Shown here piece after piece: positions 8,677 to 17,420 of a stretch of DNA of 34,177 nt; the stretch's first letter is position 1; each line of letters opens with the position of its first letter. This DNA comes from an uncultured Acidobacteriia bacterium (GTDB taxonomy: Bacteria > Acidobacteriota > Terriglobia > Bryobacterales > Bryobacteraceae). The stretch is from NCBI GenBank assembly GCA_903925015.1, contig CAIYDY010000215.1, positions 1-34,177 on the forward strand, given 5' to 3'. Position numbers and translations under genes: made by a program. Below the pieces are notes generated by a model, which was given only the letters and a program-made list of their open reading frames with translations, was not told where the DNA came from and made no database searches.

Positions 8677-9369
8677 CTAGGCGGGTCGTGAGCCCGGTTT
8701 GACCACTGGATCGCCTGCCTTGCACATCGGGCAGGTCTCGGAATCATACGCGACCACGTGAAGAGTTTCCAGCGCTGCCCGCGGAATACCCAACTCGACG
8801 GCCCCGCCGCTCCGGTCGATGATGGAACCCGCAGCTACGGGAACCGCCCCGGCAGCGCGTACGATATCGATCACTTCACGGGTACTGCCACCGGTGGTGA
8901 TGACATCCTCGACCACAACGGCCAGTGCACCCTTTTTCAAGGAAAAACCTCGCCGCAATGACATCGTCCTGTCGATTGCCCGCTCCGTGAAAATGAACGG
9001 AACGCCCAATGCGCGTGCCACCTCGTGGCCGATAATCAGGCCGCCCAGCGCCGGAGCGATCACGACATCGATCTTTCTTCCGCCCGACAAGGACAAAATT
9101 CGGGCCGCCAAGGCCATCCCGAGCGTCTGTGCATGTTGGGGATGCTGGAGTACAATCGCCGACTGCAGATAGTTCGGGCTGTGAAGCCCGCTGGTCAGGC
9201 GAAAGTGGCCGGAGAGGTAGGCTCCGGTCTGCTGGAAAAGCTCGAGTACCGAGCCTGCTTGCGAGGTCACCAACGCTACTATACCATTGGAATTAGCCTC
9301 TCGCCCGTCTACAGGTTCAATTTTGGAGCCGGAACACGCCGCCAAAACTTTTTGAACCCACGGACGCAT
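8677..9369 (-). CDS. pyrE: Orotate phosphoribosyltransferase
   Basis: PyrE joins orotate and PRPP to make orotidine monophosphate in pyrimidine synthesis. The PRPP-binding loop VVVEDVITTGGSTRE is clear, as are FRLTSGLHSPNYLQ and the C-terminal CPMCKAG...KPGSR tail seen in many bacterial forms. The longest frame starts at ATG 9369 (230 residues), but the first 33 residues have no family character. A GTG at 9270 or TTG at 9273 gives about 197 residues, the usual length. A TATAGT box (minus strand, 9283-9278) just upstream of those starts would produce a nearly leaderless transcript. Neither start has a good ribosome-binding site. The gene is divergent from the TolC-type pair. Confidence 0.93.
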   Translation of the reverse strand: MRPWVQKVLAACSGSKIEPVDGREANSNGIVALVTSQAGSVLELFQQTGAYLSGHFRLTSGLHSPNYLQSAIVLQHPQHAQTLGMALAARILSLSGGRKIDVVIAPALGGLIIGHEVARALGVPFIFTERAIDRTMSLRRGFSLKKGALAVVVEDVITTGGSTREVIDIVRAAGAVPVAAGSIIDRSGGAVELGIPRAALETLHVVAYDSETCPMCKAGDPVVKPGSRPA

Positions 9370-9445
9370 TCAACCGTTACAGATACTTGAGCAACCGGTC
9401 CGGAATTAGTCGGTCCGACACACGACAGCCAGAGACACCAAACGA

Positions 9446-11365
9446 ATGAAGGTCCAACAAGATTCGCGTATGAGCTTCCGAGGCGCCACCGCCATTTGCC
9501 TGATCTTCTCCATGTTCTCCCTGGGGGTGGGGCCGCTCGGCGCGCAAAACGCCATCCGCATCGACCCGGCCCCGGACCTGGCCCACGCCGGCCGGGCCAA
9601 CGGGTTCCTGAAAAACTACATGCCGCGCGTGGTTCCGCCAATCAATCTGGCCAACACGTCCCGGTTGGATTCGCTGGTAAAGGCAGGCAACCTGTACCTG
9701 TCGGCCAAGGATGTTGTGGCTCTGGTTCTGGAAAACAACATCGATATCGAAGTACAGCGCTACGGCCCGCTGCTCGCACGCGAGGTCCTGCGCCGCGCCC
9801 AAGCCGGTGGATTGCTCCGCAGTGTCGGCCAAGGTGTGGCAGCCGGCCCGACCTCGGTCAGCCTGGCTGGAGTCAGCATCAATACGAACGGTGCCCCGGC
9901 GACGTCAGGCGGCGGCGTCAACTCGAGCGTCCTCACGCAGCTCGGCCCGTCGATACCCTCGCTTGACCCCTCCGTCACCGCATTCACCAATTTCGGCCAC
10001 AGCACCATTCCCCAAAGCAACACCGTCCTAAGCGGCATCCAGTCGTTGGTGATCAACACCCGGACCTTCCAGGCTTCCTACTCCCAAAACACTGATTTCG
10101 GCTTGTCCTCCACCTTGACCTTCGCCAGCCAGTACCAGAAGGTGAACAGCGCGTTCTACAGCCTGAACCCCTATACGAACGCCGATCTCGACCTAACCGT
10201 GACCCAAAATCTCCTGAATGGTTTCGGCCGCGCCGTCAACAACCGGAATATCAAGGTCCAGAAAAACCAGTTGAAGGTTACTGACCTTCAATTCAAACAG
10301 CAGGTCATTACCACCGTCACTGCCGCGCTCAACGTCTACTGGGATTTGGTCAGCTTCACGGAAGACTTGAAAGCCCGGCGCGCGGCACTCGAAACCGCGA
10401 AGCAATTGCTGGACAACAATCAGAAGCAGGTGCAAATCGGCACCCTCGCCGAAATCGAAGTGACTCGCGCCCAAGCCCAGTTGTTCACCGCGCAGCAGGA
10501 TGAGCTGATCTCCCAGACCAACCTGCTCCAGCAGGAAACGATTCTCAAGAACGTGCTCAGCCGCGCTGGCGTCGCCACCTCGGATCTGGCAAACGTCCAC
10601 ATCATGCCGATCGACAGTTTCTCCATCCCGGAAAAGGACAACATGCGCCCGGTCGAGGAACTGGTCGCGGCCGCCCTGAACAGCCGGGTCGAGATCGAGT
10701 CCGACAAGATCAATCTCGACAGCAACAAGATCAACCTGGTCGGAATCAAGAGCTCCCTCAAGCCCACGCTCCAAGCATTCGGCGAACTCACCAACAACGG
10801 CCTTTCCGGAGACGCCACGGCGTTCGCGGTGGCCCAGGGCGGTGTTCCAGTGTTCGCCGGTGGCTTCGGAAGCGCCCTCGGACAGATCTTCCGCCGCAAC
10901 TACCCGAACTATTCGGCTGGATTCTCACTCAACATTCCGTTGCGCAACCGGGCCGCGCAGTCCGATTACGCCACCAGCATGCTGGAACTGCGCCAAAACG
11001 AGCTGAACCTGCAAAAGCAGATCAACCAGGTCCGCGTCGATGTTCAGAACGCGGTCATCGGCATCCAGCAGGCCCGTGCGCGCTACGTCGCCGCAGTGCA
11101 GGCCCGCAAACTATCGCAACAGACATTCGACGGCGACAAGCGCAAGTACGACCTCGGGGCATCCACGGCATACCAAGTGGTCCAGGACCAGCGGGACTTG
11201 GCCTCAGCGCAAAGCTCCGAGGTTCAGGCGATGGCCAACTACAGCCATGCACGGATCGCGCTCGACCAAGCCATCGGAGCGACGCTCGAAGTCAACCACA
11301 TCTCCTTGACCGAGGCAATGGCCGGCAAGGTGAGCGAAGGCCCCTCAGCAGTACCTGTCAAATAG
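9446..11365 (+). CDS. TolC-family outer membrane efflux protein (first of tandem pair)
   Basis: This is a 639-residue exported protein with two outer-membrane-efflux repeats. The signal peptide ends near GPLGAQ; the start could be ATG 9446 or the in-frame ATG 9470. The first repeat begins near LYLSAKDVVALVLENNIDIEV, and long helical segments follow, such as KQLLDNNQKQVQIGTLAEIE. The last helices show the family pattern KYDLGASTAYQVVQDQRDLA with YSHARIALDQAIGATLE. TolC proteins form trimeric outer-membrane/periplasmic channels for efflux pumps or type I secretion. A Gly/Ser/Asn-rich insert (about residues 120-170) is unlike classical TolC. No RND, ABC or HlyD-like partner lies nearby, so partner and cargo are unknown. 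Confidence 0.88.
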   Translation: MKVQQDSRMSFRGATAICLIFSMFSLGVGPLGAQNAIRIDPAPDLAHAGRANGFLKNYMPRVVPPINLANTSRLDSLVKAGNLYLSAKDVVALVLENNIDIEVQRYGPLLAREVLRRAQAGGLLRSVGQGVAAGPTSVSLAGVSINTNGAPATSGGGVNSSVLTQLGPSIPSLDPSVTAFTNFGHSTIPQSNTVLSGIQSLVINTRTFQASYSQNTDFGLSSTLTFASQYQKVNSAFYSLNPYTNADLDLTVTQNLLNGFGRAVNNRNIKVQKNQLKVTDLQFKQQVITTVTAALNVYWDLVSFTEDLKARRAALETAKQLLDNNQKQVQIGTLAEIEVTRAQAQLFTAQQDELISQTNLLQQETILKNVLSRAGVATSDLANVHIMPIDSFSIPEKDNMRPVEELVAAALNSRVEIESDKINLDSNKINLVGIKSSLKPTLQAFGELTNNGLSGDATAFAVAQGGVPVFAGGFGSALGQIFRRNYPNYSAGFSLNIPLRNRAAQSDYATSMLELRQNELNLQKQINQVRVDVQNAVIGIQQARARYVAAVQARKLSQQTFDGDKRKYDLGASTAYQVVQDQRDLASAQSSEVQAMANYSHARIALDQAIGATLEVNHISLTEAMAGKVSEGPSAVPVK

Positions 11366-11380
11366 GAAAGGAAGACCAAC

Positions 11381-13288
11381 ATGCCGCGACCCTTCCTGTT
11401 CCATTTCCGCAAGCCGATGGCACTCGGGCTCTCCTTCTGCCTCCTGCAAGCCACGGCCTGGGCCCAAAACGCCGTATCCATCGAACCGGTTCGGCCTGTC
11501 GGGCCGATGTACAAGCGACCATACCTCGCAGTTTCCGTACCGGACGTGCGGCTCGGCAATTCCAGCCGCTTGGGTGCCCTCATCAAGGGCGGCAACCTTT
11601 ACCTGACGGCAGCGGACGCCATCGCGCTCGCCCTCGAAAACAACATCGATCTCGAAATCTCGCGCTACAACCCGGTCTTGCTCGCTTGGAGGTTGGAGCG
11701 CTCGGAAGCTGGCGGTGCCCTGCCCGGCGTCCAGAGCGGTTCCAGCCAAGCCAGTTCCAACACCAGCGGCCAAGGCGTCCTCGGGAGCCAGCAAGCCGCC
11801 GGAGTCAGCGGGGGTAACAGCGGCCAGGTGCGCGCCAACGGCAACGCCACGGTTTCCCAAATCGGCCCCGTCACCCAGACACTGGACCCGACCTTCCAGG
11901 AATCCACCTCCCTCAGCCACCGCAGTTTGCCGCAATCCAACGCGACCCAGTCCGTCACCCAGGTCATCGTGCAGAACAAGCGCGATTACAGCGGGTCCAT
12001 ACAACAGGGATTCCTCTCCGGCGGCTCGTTGACCGTCAGCTACGGCAACCACTTCCTGAATGAAAACGCGCCGTCCGACGTGCTGAACCCGTCCACGTCG
12101 ATGACGCTCTCGTTTTCCATGACCCAGAACCTGATGAACGGTTTTGGTGCCAAAGTGGGCGGTCGCAACATCACGATATCCAAGATGAACTTGGACGCCT
12201 CGGACCTGACGTTCAAGACCCAGGCCTCACGGACCGTTCTTTCGGTCCTCAACAGCTACTTCGCCTTGGTGGCCGACCACGAGGACCGGTCTGCCAAAAA
12301 GGGTGCATTGGAGGCTGCCGAGACGTTTCTGAAGGAAAACCAGCGTCGGCTCGAACTCGGCGCGGTTGCAGCTCTGGATGTCACCACGGCCGACAACCAG
12401 GTCGCCATCGCCCAACAGGCGCTGGTCAACTCCGAAATCGCCCTAGAACAACAGGAAGTCCAACTGAAGAATCTGATCAGCCGCACCGGGCTTGGGGCTG
12501 GCGAATTGGCCTCGGTGCGCATCGTGCCGCTCGACCACTTGGAGATGACCGCATCCGACGACCTACCGCCGGTTCCGGAACTGGTTCAGAAGGCAATGGC
12601 GAACCGCACCGACATCCAATCGGAGGAAGTTTCCTTGAAGACCGCGGAGGTCTCCTCGCTAGGCACTAGGAACGGCGTGCTGCCTGTTGGACAGGTGACT
12701 CTGAGCCGCAGCACCACCGGCCTTGCAGGCACAGCCCGGAGAGTGCGCGGCACCACGGCCGACCCCTACTTTGTCGGCGGCGTCGGCACCGCCCTGGGCC
12801 AGGTTGTCCGGCAGAACTTCCCCACCGAAAGTTTCGGCGGCGGCGCAAGGCTAACCCTTAATAACCGCCAAGCCTTGGCCGACCAAGGCATCGACCAACT
12901 CTCCCTGCGCCAGCAACAACTGGAGCACGCCCGAAGCGTCAACCAAGTCCAGGTGGATGTCTCGAATGCCGTCGTCGCCATCCGCCAAGCCCGTGCCCGC
13001 TACCAAGCGGCCGTGCAGAACCGGATTCTGCAGGAAAAACTCTTCGACGCCGAAAAGAAGAAGTTCGCGGCTGGCGAATCGACAACATACAACGTCACTC
13101 AACAGCAGCGCGATCTGGCCACTGCCAAGGCCAGCGAGATCTCGGCTTTGATCAACCACCGCAATGCGAGGACCAATCTCGACCAGACGACGGGCACCGT
13201 CCTCGAATCCAACGGGGTCAGCCTTGCCGACGGAAAGGCCGGGCGCGTGGTCCGCACATCTGTCCTGCCTGCCGAAGCGGCCAGGTAG
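11381..13288 (+). CDS. TolC-family outer membrane efflux protein (second of tandem pair)
   Basis: A 635-residue paralog of the preceding gene, 15 bp downstream, with a strong AGGAAAGGAAG ribosome-binding site before ATG 11381. The signal peptide ends near QATAWAQ. Shared landmarks include GNLYLTAADAIALALENNIDLEISRYNPVLLAWRLERSEAGG split over the first repeat, MTQNLMNGFGAKVGGRNI in the middle, and KFAAGESTTYNVTQQQRDLA at the end. The Ser/Gly/Gln-rich insert after residue 110 differs in sequence from its sister's, and the two have diverged throughout. Tandem duplication followed by specialisation is the simplest reading. The 3' end is 4 bp from the convergent selA. Confidence 0.88.
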   Translation: MPRPFLFHFRKPMALGLSFCLLQATAWAQNAVSIEPVRPVGPMYKRPYLAVSVPDVRLGNSSRLGALIKGGNLYLTAADAIALALENNIDLEISRYNPVLLAWRLERSEAGGALPGVQSGSSQASSNTSGQGVLGSQQAAGVSGGNSGQVRANGNATVSQIGPVTQTLDPTFQESTSLSHRSLPQSNATQSVTQVIVQNKRDYSGSIQQGFLSGGSLTVSYGNHFLNENAPSDVLNPSTSMTLSFSMTQNLMNGFGAKVGGRNITISKMNLDASDLTFKTQASRTVLSVLNSYFALVADHEDRSAKKGALEAAETFLKENQRRLELGAVAALDVTTADNQVAIAQQALVNSEIALEQQEVQLKNLISRTGLGAGELASVRIVPLDHLEMTASDDLPPVPELVQKAMANRTDIQSEEVSLKTAEVSSLGTRNGVLPVGQVTLSRSTTGLAGTARRVRGTTADPYFVGGVGTALGQVVRQNFPTESFGGGARLTLNNRQALADQGIDQLSLRQQQLEHARSVNQVQVDVSNAVVAIRQARARYQAAVQNRILQEKLFDAEKKKFAAGESTTYNVTQQQRDLATAKASEISALINHRNARTNLDQTTGTVLESNGVSLADGKAGRVVRTSVLPAEAAR

Positions 13289-13292
13289 TCGC

Positions 13293-14600
13293 TCACCCGG
13301 CTGTCGCGCTCCCTGAAATCGCGCGAACCACGGCATCCTCATCCTCCGCAAAGATGGTGCGGGGATCCAAAATCACCCGGTCCGCTTCGATGCGGGCTAT
13401 GATTGGCGGATCACCCAACCGGAGCCGACGCTCCAAAGCCGACGCCTTTTCTCTCCCTTGTAAGACTACCAGCCACGTCGGCAGAGCCAAAGCGGGCGTC
13501 GAGCCCCCACCGATTACCGATTCACCCGGCTCGACGGTCGCGCCGTGAATCCGGGCCGCCAAGCCTTCCGCGCGGACCCGGAGCGCATCGGATGTCAAGC
13601 GCATCATCCGCAACGCCGGAATCCGGTCGAAATCCCCCAGCAGCAGGTGACGCGCCACCGTTTCCAAGGCGTGGGTGGCAAGCTTGTCCTGCCGGAACGC
13701 ACGGAACAAAGGATTGCGCCGGATTCGCCCCACCAACACGGTATCCCCGGCAATGATGCCCGCCTGCGATCCACCCAGGAGCTTGTCGCCGGAAAACGAA
13801 ACCACGTTCGCGCCAGCCGCCAAGCTGTCCTGCACGGTTGGCTCGGGAATCCCATGGGCACGCAAATCCACCAGGCATCCGCTCCCCAAGTCTTCATAGA
13901 CCGGAATATTCCGTTCCCGACCCAAGGCCACCAATTCCGCCAGCTCCGGACGGGCTGTAAACCCGGTCATGCGGAAATTGCTCGGATGCACCCGCAGCAG
14001 GACCCGGGTCCGTTCCGTAATCGCATCCCGGTAGTCCTCGATCCGCGTCCGGTTCGTCGTCCCGACTTCCCGCAATTCCGTCCCCGACCGCCGCATGATC
14101 TCCGGAATCCGGAATCCGTCCCCGATCTCGATCAGCTCCCCGCGCGAAATGATGGTCTCGCCACCCGCCGCCAGCTCGTTCAGGATCAGGAACAGGGCTC
14201 CGGCATTGTTGTTCACCGCAATGGCCGGACACCCCAGCAACTCCTCCAGCAACCGCCCCGCATGGACATCACGCTTGCCGCGCCTTCCCGTGGCCAAATC
14301 ATACTCCAAATTGCTGTAGCCTGCAGTCGATGGCAATTCCGGCAGTGGGGCCCGCCCCAAATTCGTGTGCAAGACCACACCGGTAGCATTGATGACCCGG
14401 CGCTGGGACTGCGATTTCCACCCTCGAACCTCGTCCTCCGCCACCTGCAATGGAGACTTGCCGTGAACCTCACCCCGCAAAATCGACTCGCGCGCGGCAG
14501 CAATCACGGTTCTTGCCAGCACCACCAACCGCTCATGGGGCAACGATTGGTCCAACTGCCCCGCCAGTTCGTGGACGGACGGCAAATCGCGCAGGGTCAA
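13293..14600 (-). CDS. selA: L-seryl-tRNA(Sec) selenium transferase
   Basis: SelA is a PLP enzyme that converts seryl-tRNA(Sec) to selenocysteinyl-tRNA(Sec) using selenophosphate. This 435-residue protein has the N-terminal INATGVVLHTNLGRAPL segment, GTTNRT, HPSNF, EDLGSGCLVDL and the PLP lysine in SFSGDKLLGGSQAG (Lys273; family proteins usually have Pro where Ser278 is). It begins with a TTG at 14600 whose last bases overlap the prxQ stop (TTGA), implying translational coupling. Its presence predicts selC, selB and selD elsewhere in the genome; none is in this window. It is slightly shorter than the usual 460 residues. Confidence 0.95.
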   Translation of the reverse strand: MTLRDLPSVHELAGQLDQSLPHERLVVLARTVIAAARESILRGEVHGKSPLQVAEDEVRGWKSQSQRRVINATGVVLHTNLGRAPLPELPSTAGYSNLEYDLATGRRGKRDVHAGRLLEELLGCPAIAVNNNAGALFLILNELAAGGETIISRGELIEIGDGFRIPEIMRRSGTELREVGTTNRTRIEDYRDAITERTRVLLRVHPSNFRMTGFTARPELAELVALGRERNIPVYEDLGSGCLVDLRAHGIPEPTVQDSLAAGANVVSFSGDKLLGGSQAGIIAGDTVLVGRIRRNPLFRAFRQDKLATHALETVARHLLLGDFDRIPALRMMRLTSDALRVRAEGLAARIHGATVEPGESVIGGGSTPALALPTWLVVLQGREKASALERRLRLGDPPIIARIEADRVILDPRTIFAEDEDAVVRAISGSATAG

Positions 14601-15127
14601 TGTGAAGCGGCCCCCCCAAGAATCTCCAGCACCTGCCGATCGTGGTCCGACGTCCGGGCGGAGGGGATAACGGCTTTGATTCTTCCATCCCGTCCGATCA
14701 CGAACGTCGTGCGCTTGGAAATCCCGATAATCGGCATTCCGACGCCATACATCTTGATCAGCAAATGGTCGGGATCGGGCAGGATGCTGAACGGCAGGCT
14801 GTGGGCTGCGGCGAAGTTCGCATGGCTTTCCGCGCTGTCCGCACTGACTCCGATCACCACCGCCCCCGCGGCTTCAATCTTCTTGTAACCGTCCCGTAGC
14901 GAGCACGCTTGGGCCGTGCACCCGGGCGTGCCATCCTTCGGATAAAAATACAAGACGACATCGGACTTGCCCCGGAAATCCTGCAGCCGGATCGTCTTGC
15001 CGTGCTGGTCGACGCCTTGGAACGCGGGGGCCACATCGCCCTGTTTCAGGGCCGGACCCGCCCCCATCGCGACAAATACACCCACCCCAACAGCCAGCAG
15101 GACCAAGAACGCAACGCGGAGTTTCAT
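14597..15127 (-). CDS. Membrane-anchored or exported peroxiredoxin, PrxQ/BCP type
   Basis: This 176-residue thiol peroxidase reduces hydrogen peroxide or organic peroxides. The peroxidatic Cys70 is in YPKDGTPGC and the resolving Cys75 lies five residues on, the CxxxxC arrangement of the PrxQ/BCP subfamily. Both are TGC codons, so this is not a selenoprotein despite lying next to selA. Residues 1-23 form a hydrophobic signal or anchor segment, placing the enzyme outside the cytoplasmic membrane, unlike classical cytosolic BCP. Its ATG overlaps the rsmG stop (ATGA) and its stop overlaps the selA start, so the three genes form one tight operon. Confidence 0.92.
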   Translation of the reverse strand: MKLRVAFLVLLAVGVGVFVAMGAGPALKQGDVAPAFQGVDQHGKTIRLQDFRGKSDVVLYFYPKDGTPGCTAQACSLRDGYKKIEAAGAVVIGVSADSAESHANFAAAHSLPFSILPDPDHLLIKMYGVGMPIIGISKRTTFVIGRDGRIKAVIPSARTSDHDRQVLEILGGAASH

Positions 15128-15807
15128 ACTTTTATTCTAATGGCGCTGGTCGGAGCCAAAAGCCGGACCTCCACGATCCGGCGGCTACCCATCGAATCCG
15201 GCAGGTCGTAGCGCATCACTTCCACCGCCGTCGCCCGCAGCTTTTTCATTTGCGGAGCCGCCTCGGCGATTTCCTGCTCAATGTCCGGCCCCTTGTACAG
15301 GAGCCCCCGCGCACCGGATTTCAAGGCAGGTGCGAGAAACTCCAGCGCACGGCCCAACGGGGCAAATGCCCGAGCGGTCACCAGGTCGAACCGGACCGCC
15401 GTTGTCAGATCCTCCACCCGCTCTGCGGAAACCGCCGCGTTGGCCAAGCCGAGCGCCGCGATGGTATCAGCAACGAAACGGGCCTTCTTACCAGTCGATT
15501 CCGCCATCGTGATCCGCAAATCAGGCAGCGCAATCGCCAGCGGAATCCCTGGAAAACCCGCGCCTGTGCCGGCGTCCAGCAAGTGTTTCGCCCCAACGAA
15601 CAACCGCCATGGAATCAACGCATCCAGCACGTGCTTGATTGCTGCATCCCTGGGCGACACAATCCGCGTCAAATTGAAGAGCTTGTTGGTCTCCTCGATC
15701 CGCTCCAGATGCAGCGCCGTCTTTTCCACCACATCCGCGCGGTTCGGCAGGTCCGAAGGCAGCACGGCTTCCAGCTCACTCCGAAAGTCCACGTTCCATA
15801 ATTGCAT
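15124..15807 (-). CDS. rsmG: 16S rRNA (guanine-N7) methyltransferase RsmG
   Basis: RsmG (GidB) methylates N7 of G527 in 16S rRNA using S-adenosylmethionine. The SAM-binding loop LLDAGTGAGFPGIPL is at residues 76-90, preceded by FNLTRI and KHVLDAL, both typical. The ATG at 15807 gives 227 residues. The frame is open to 15861, but the extra 18 residues would overlap the divergent RNase III-like gene and are not family-like. It is the first gene of rsmG-prxQ-selA. Loss of this gene gives low-level streptomycin resistance in other bacteria; the copy here looks intact. Confidence 0.94.
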   Translation of the reverse strand: MQLWNVDFRSELEAVLPSDLPNRADVVEKTALHLERIEETNKLFNLTRIVSPRDAAIKHVLDALIPWRLFVGAKHLLDAGTGAGFPGIPLAIALPDLRITMAESTGKKARFVADTIAALGLANAAVSAERVEDLTTAVRFDLVTARAFAPLGRALEFLAPALKSGARGLLYKGPDIEQEIAEAAPQMKKLRATAVEVMRYDLPDSMGSRRIVEVRLLAPTSAIRIKV

Positions 15808-15812
15808 TTGAG

Positions 15813-16109
15813 GTGCTTTTGACCGGACAGGAACGTCGTCGCAAGATTTTGGAGGAGGCATGGATCGGGGATTCCGTGCTCAGCCTGTTTGCCCGGAAGC
15901 GCATCCTGCGCGACATCGGCGTGTTGGACAGCGCCCGATTTGAGCGCATGACCGCGAACCGGTTCCTATCCGCATTCGGGGACGCCTCGGAGGTTGAGGC
16001 CAGAATCGGGCGGGTCTACGAACAAGAGGGCATCGAGGCAGCCTTCGATTGGATCGAAAGCAACCTGATGCCCTTGTTTGAAAAACAGGAAGAGAAAAGA
16101 AATCGCTAG
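15813..16109 (+). CDS. Minimal RNase III-like domain protein
   Basis: A 98-residue all-helical protein, with GTG start at 15813, that resembles only the RNase III catalytic fold. ILEEAWIGDSVLSLFARKRIL (12-32, here described by position) parallels the ERLEFLGDAVL signature: Asp20 is kept but the Glu four positions before it is Ala, as in Mini-III. VEARIGRVYEQEGIEAAFDWI (61-81) parallels the second motif EALIGAIYLDGG, with Glu62 kept and the upstream Asp replaced. There is no double-stranded-RNA-binding domain. Mini-III trims 23S rRNA precursors in some bacteria. At 98 residues this one is shorter than Mini-III and may be a partial-activity or non-catalytic relative. It is divergent from rsmG by 5 bp and convergent with the helicase by 3 bp. 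Confidence 0.65.
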   Translation: MLLTGQERRRKILEEAWIGDSVLSLFARKRILRDIGVLDSARFERMTANRFLSAFGDASEVEARIGRVYEQEGIEAAFDWIESNLMPLFEKQEEKRNR

Positions 16110-16112
16110 AAG

Positions 16113-17420
16113 CTAGTTGCCGAAACGACGGCGGCCCGGACGGAACGACTGCGACTTGGACTGGTACGGTTGTTTCGCACCACCCTGCCCGCCACCCTGC
16201 GCACGACCTTCACCCTGCGACGAACCCCTGGAGGCATCGCGCTGGCCGTATTCCCGGCTCGGCATGACGATCACGGGAGCCGAACTGCGCTCCTCGCGCG
16301 CCAAACCTTGCGGAACGTCCTTCCGGTTCAGCTTCATCTTCAGAATCCGCTCAATGTTCCGGATGTCGTTGCGTTCGTGGCTGGTGGCGAACGTCGAAGC
16401 GACGCCCTCGGCCCCGGCGCGGCCCGTACGGCCCACACGGTGGATGAAATCTTCGGCGGCCTGCGGCAGGTCGTAGTTGACAACATGCGAGATGCCGTCG
16501 ACGTGGATGCCGCGTGCAGCTACGTCGGTGGCAACCAGAACGCGGTAGTAGCCTTCCTGGAAGCCCTTCAACGCTTGGTTGCGTTGGTTTTGCGAACGGT
16601 CGCCGTGGATCGCGGTCGACTTGAAGCCGCCCGTCGAAAGCTTCTTGGCGAGCTTGTCGGCACCGTGCTTGGTGCGCGCGAAGACGAGGAAGGAGCCCTG
16701 CTCGTTCTCAAGAAGCATCTTGAGGAGGCCGAGCTTGCGGTCCTGGTCCACTTCGTACACGTTCATTTCGATCTTGTCGGCGGGACGGGTGGTGGAACCA
16801 ACCGAAATCCGGACAGGATTCTTCATGTAGCGGGTGACCAGCTTTTCGGCAGCGCCCTCGAAGGTGGCCGAGAAGAACAGGGTCTGCCGTTCCTTTGCCG
16901 TCTTTTTGAGGATCGCTTCGACGGCGGGCTGGAAGCCCATGTCGAGCATGCGGTCGGCTTCGTCGAGAACAACGATGCGGACCAGTTCGAGCGAAACCAG
17001 GTTGCGGTCCAGGAAATCCTGGAGGCGGCCCGGGGTCGCGATCAGAACCTGCGCACCCTTGCGGAGCTGCTGGATCTGCTTGGATTCGCTCATGCCGCCG
17101 ACGATGGCGGCAGTCTTCAGGCCCGTGCCCATGGCGGCCCGGTTGAAGGCTTCTTCAATCTGGAGCGCGAGTTCGCGGGTGGGGCTGAGCACCAGTGCCA
17201 GCGGCTTGGAGCTCGCGGGACCCTTGCCCAGAAGTTCGATGATCGGAATCGAGAAGGCCAAGGTCTTGCCGGTGCCGGTTTGCGCTGTGGCAACCAGATC
17301 CTGGCCGAGCATGGCGGGGGGGATGGACTGCGCTTGGACCGGAGTGGGCTCCGTGATGCCTTGGCGAGTCAAGTTGGTCCGCAGGAGCGGAGATGTAACC
17401 AGTTCAGAGAAAGTGTTCAT
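16113..17420 (-). CDS. DEAD-box RNA helicase, RhlE-like
   Basis: An ATP-dependent RNA helicase of 435 residues with all core motifs: AQTGTGKT (46-53), PTRELA (80-85), TPGR (129-132), DEAD (153-156), SAT (184-186), ATDVAARGIHVDG and HRVGRTGR in the second RecA domain. The last 50 residues are a Gly/Gln/Arg/Ser-rich basic tail ending PGRRRFGN, which usually binds RNA non-specifically. Such helicases assist ribosome assembly and mRNA decay, often in the cold. The ATG at 17420 has no ribosome-binding site, but a long leader with a strong hairpin lies upstream, suggesting post-transcriptional control. Confidence 0.94.
   Translation of the reverse strand: MNTFSELVTSPLLRTNLTRQGITEPTPVQAQSIPPAMLGQDLVATAQTGTGKTLAFSIPIIELLGKGPASSKPLALVLSPTRELALQIEEAFNRAAMGTGLKTAAIVGGMSESKQIQQLRKGAQVLIATPGRLQDFLDRNLVSLELVRIVVLDEADRMLDMGFQPAVEAILKKTAKERQTLFFSATFEGAAEKLVTRYMKNPVRISVGSTTRPADKIEMNVYEVDQDRKLGLLKMLLENEQGSFLVFARTKHGADKLAKKLSTGGFKSTAIHGDRSQNQRNQALKGFQEGYYRVLVATDVAARGIHVDGISHVVNYDLPQAAEDFIHRVGRTGRAGAEGVASTFATSHERNDIRNIERILKMKLNRKDVPQGLAREERSSAPVIVMPSREYGQRDASRGSSQGEGRAQGGGQGGAKQPYQSKSQSFRPGRRRFGN

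Noticed and set aside
13545-14888. Plus-strand frame of 447 codons opposite selA and prxQ
   Set aside because: Gln/Arg/Pro-rich antisense frame with no domain; the minus-strand genes are unambiguous.
14597-15127. Peroxiredoxin as a selenoprotein, because selA is adjacent
   Set aside because: Both active-site cysteines are encoded by TGC, and there is no in-frame TGA before the natural stop.
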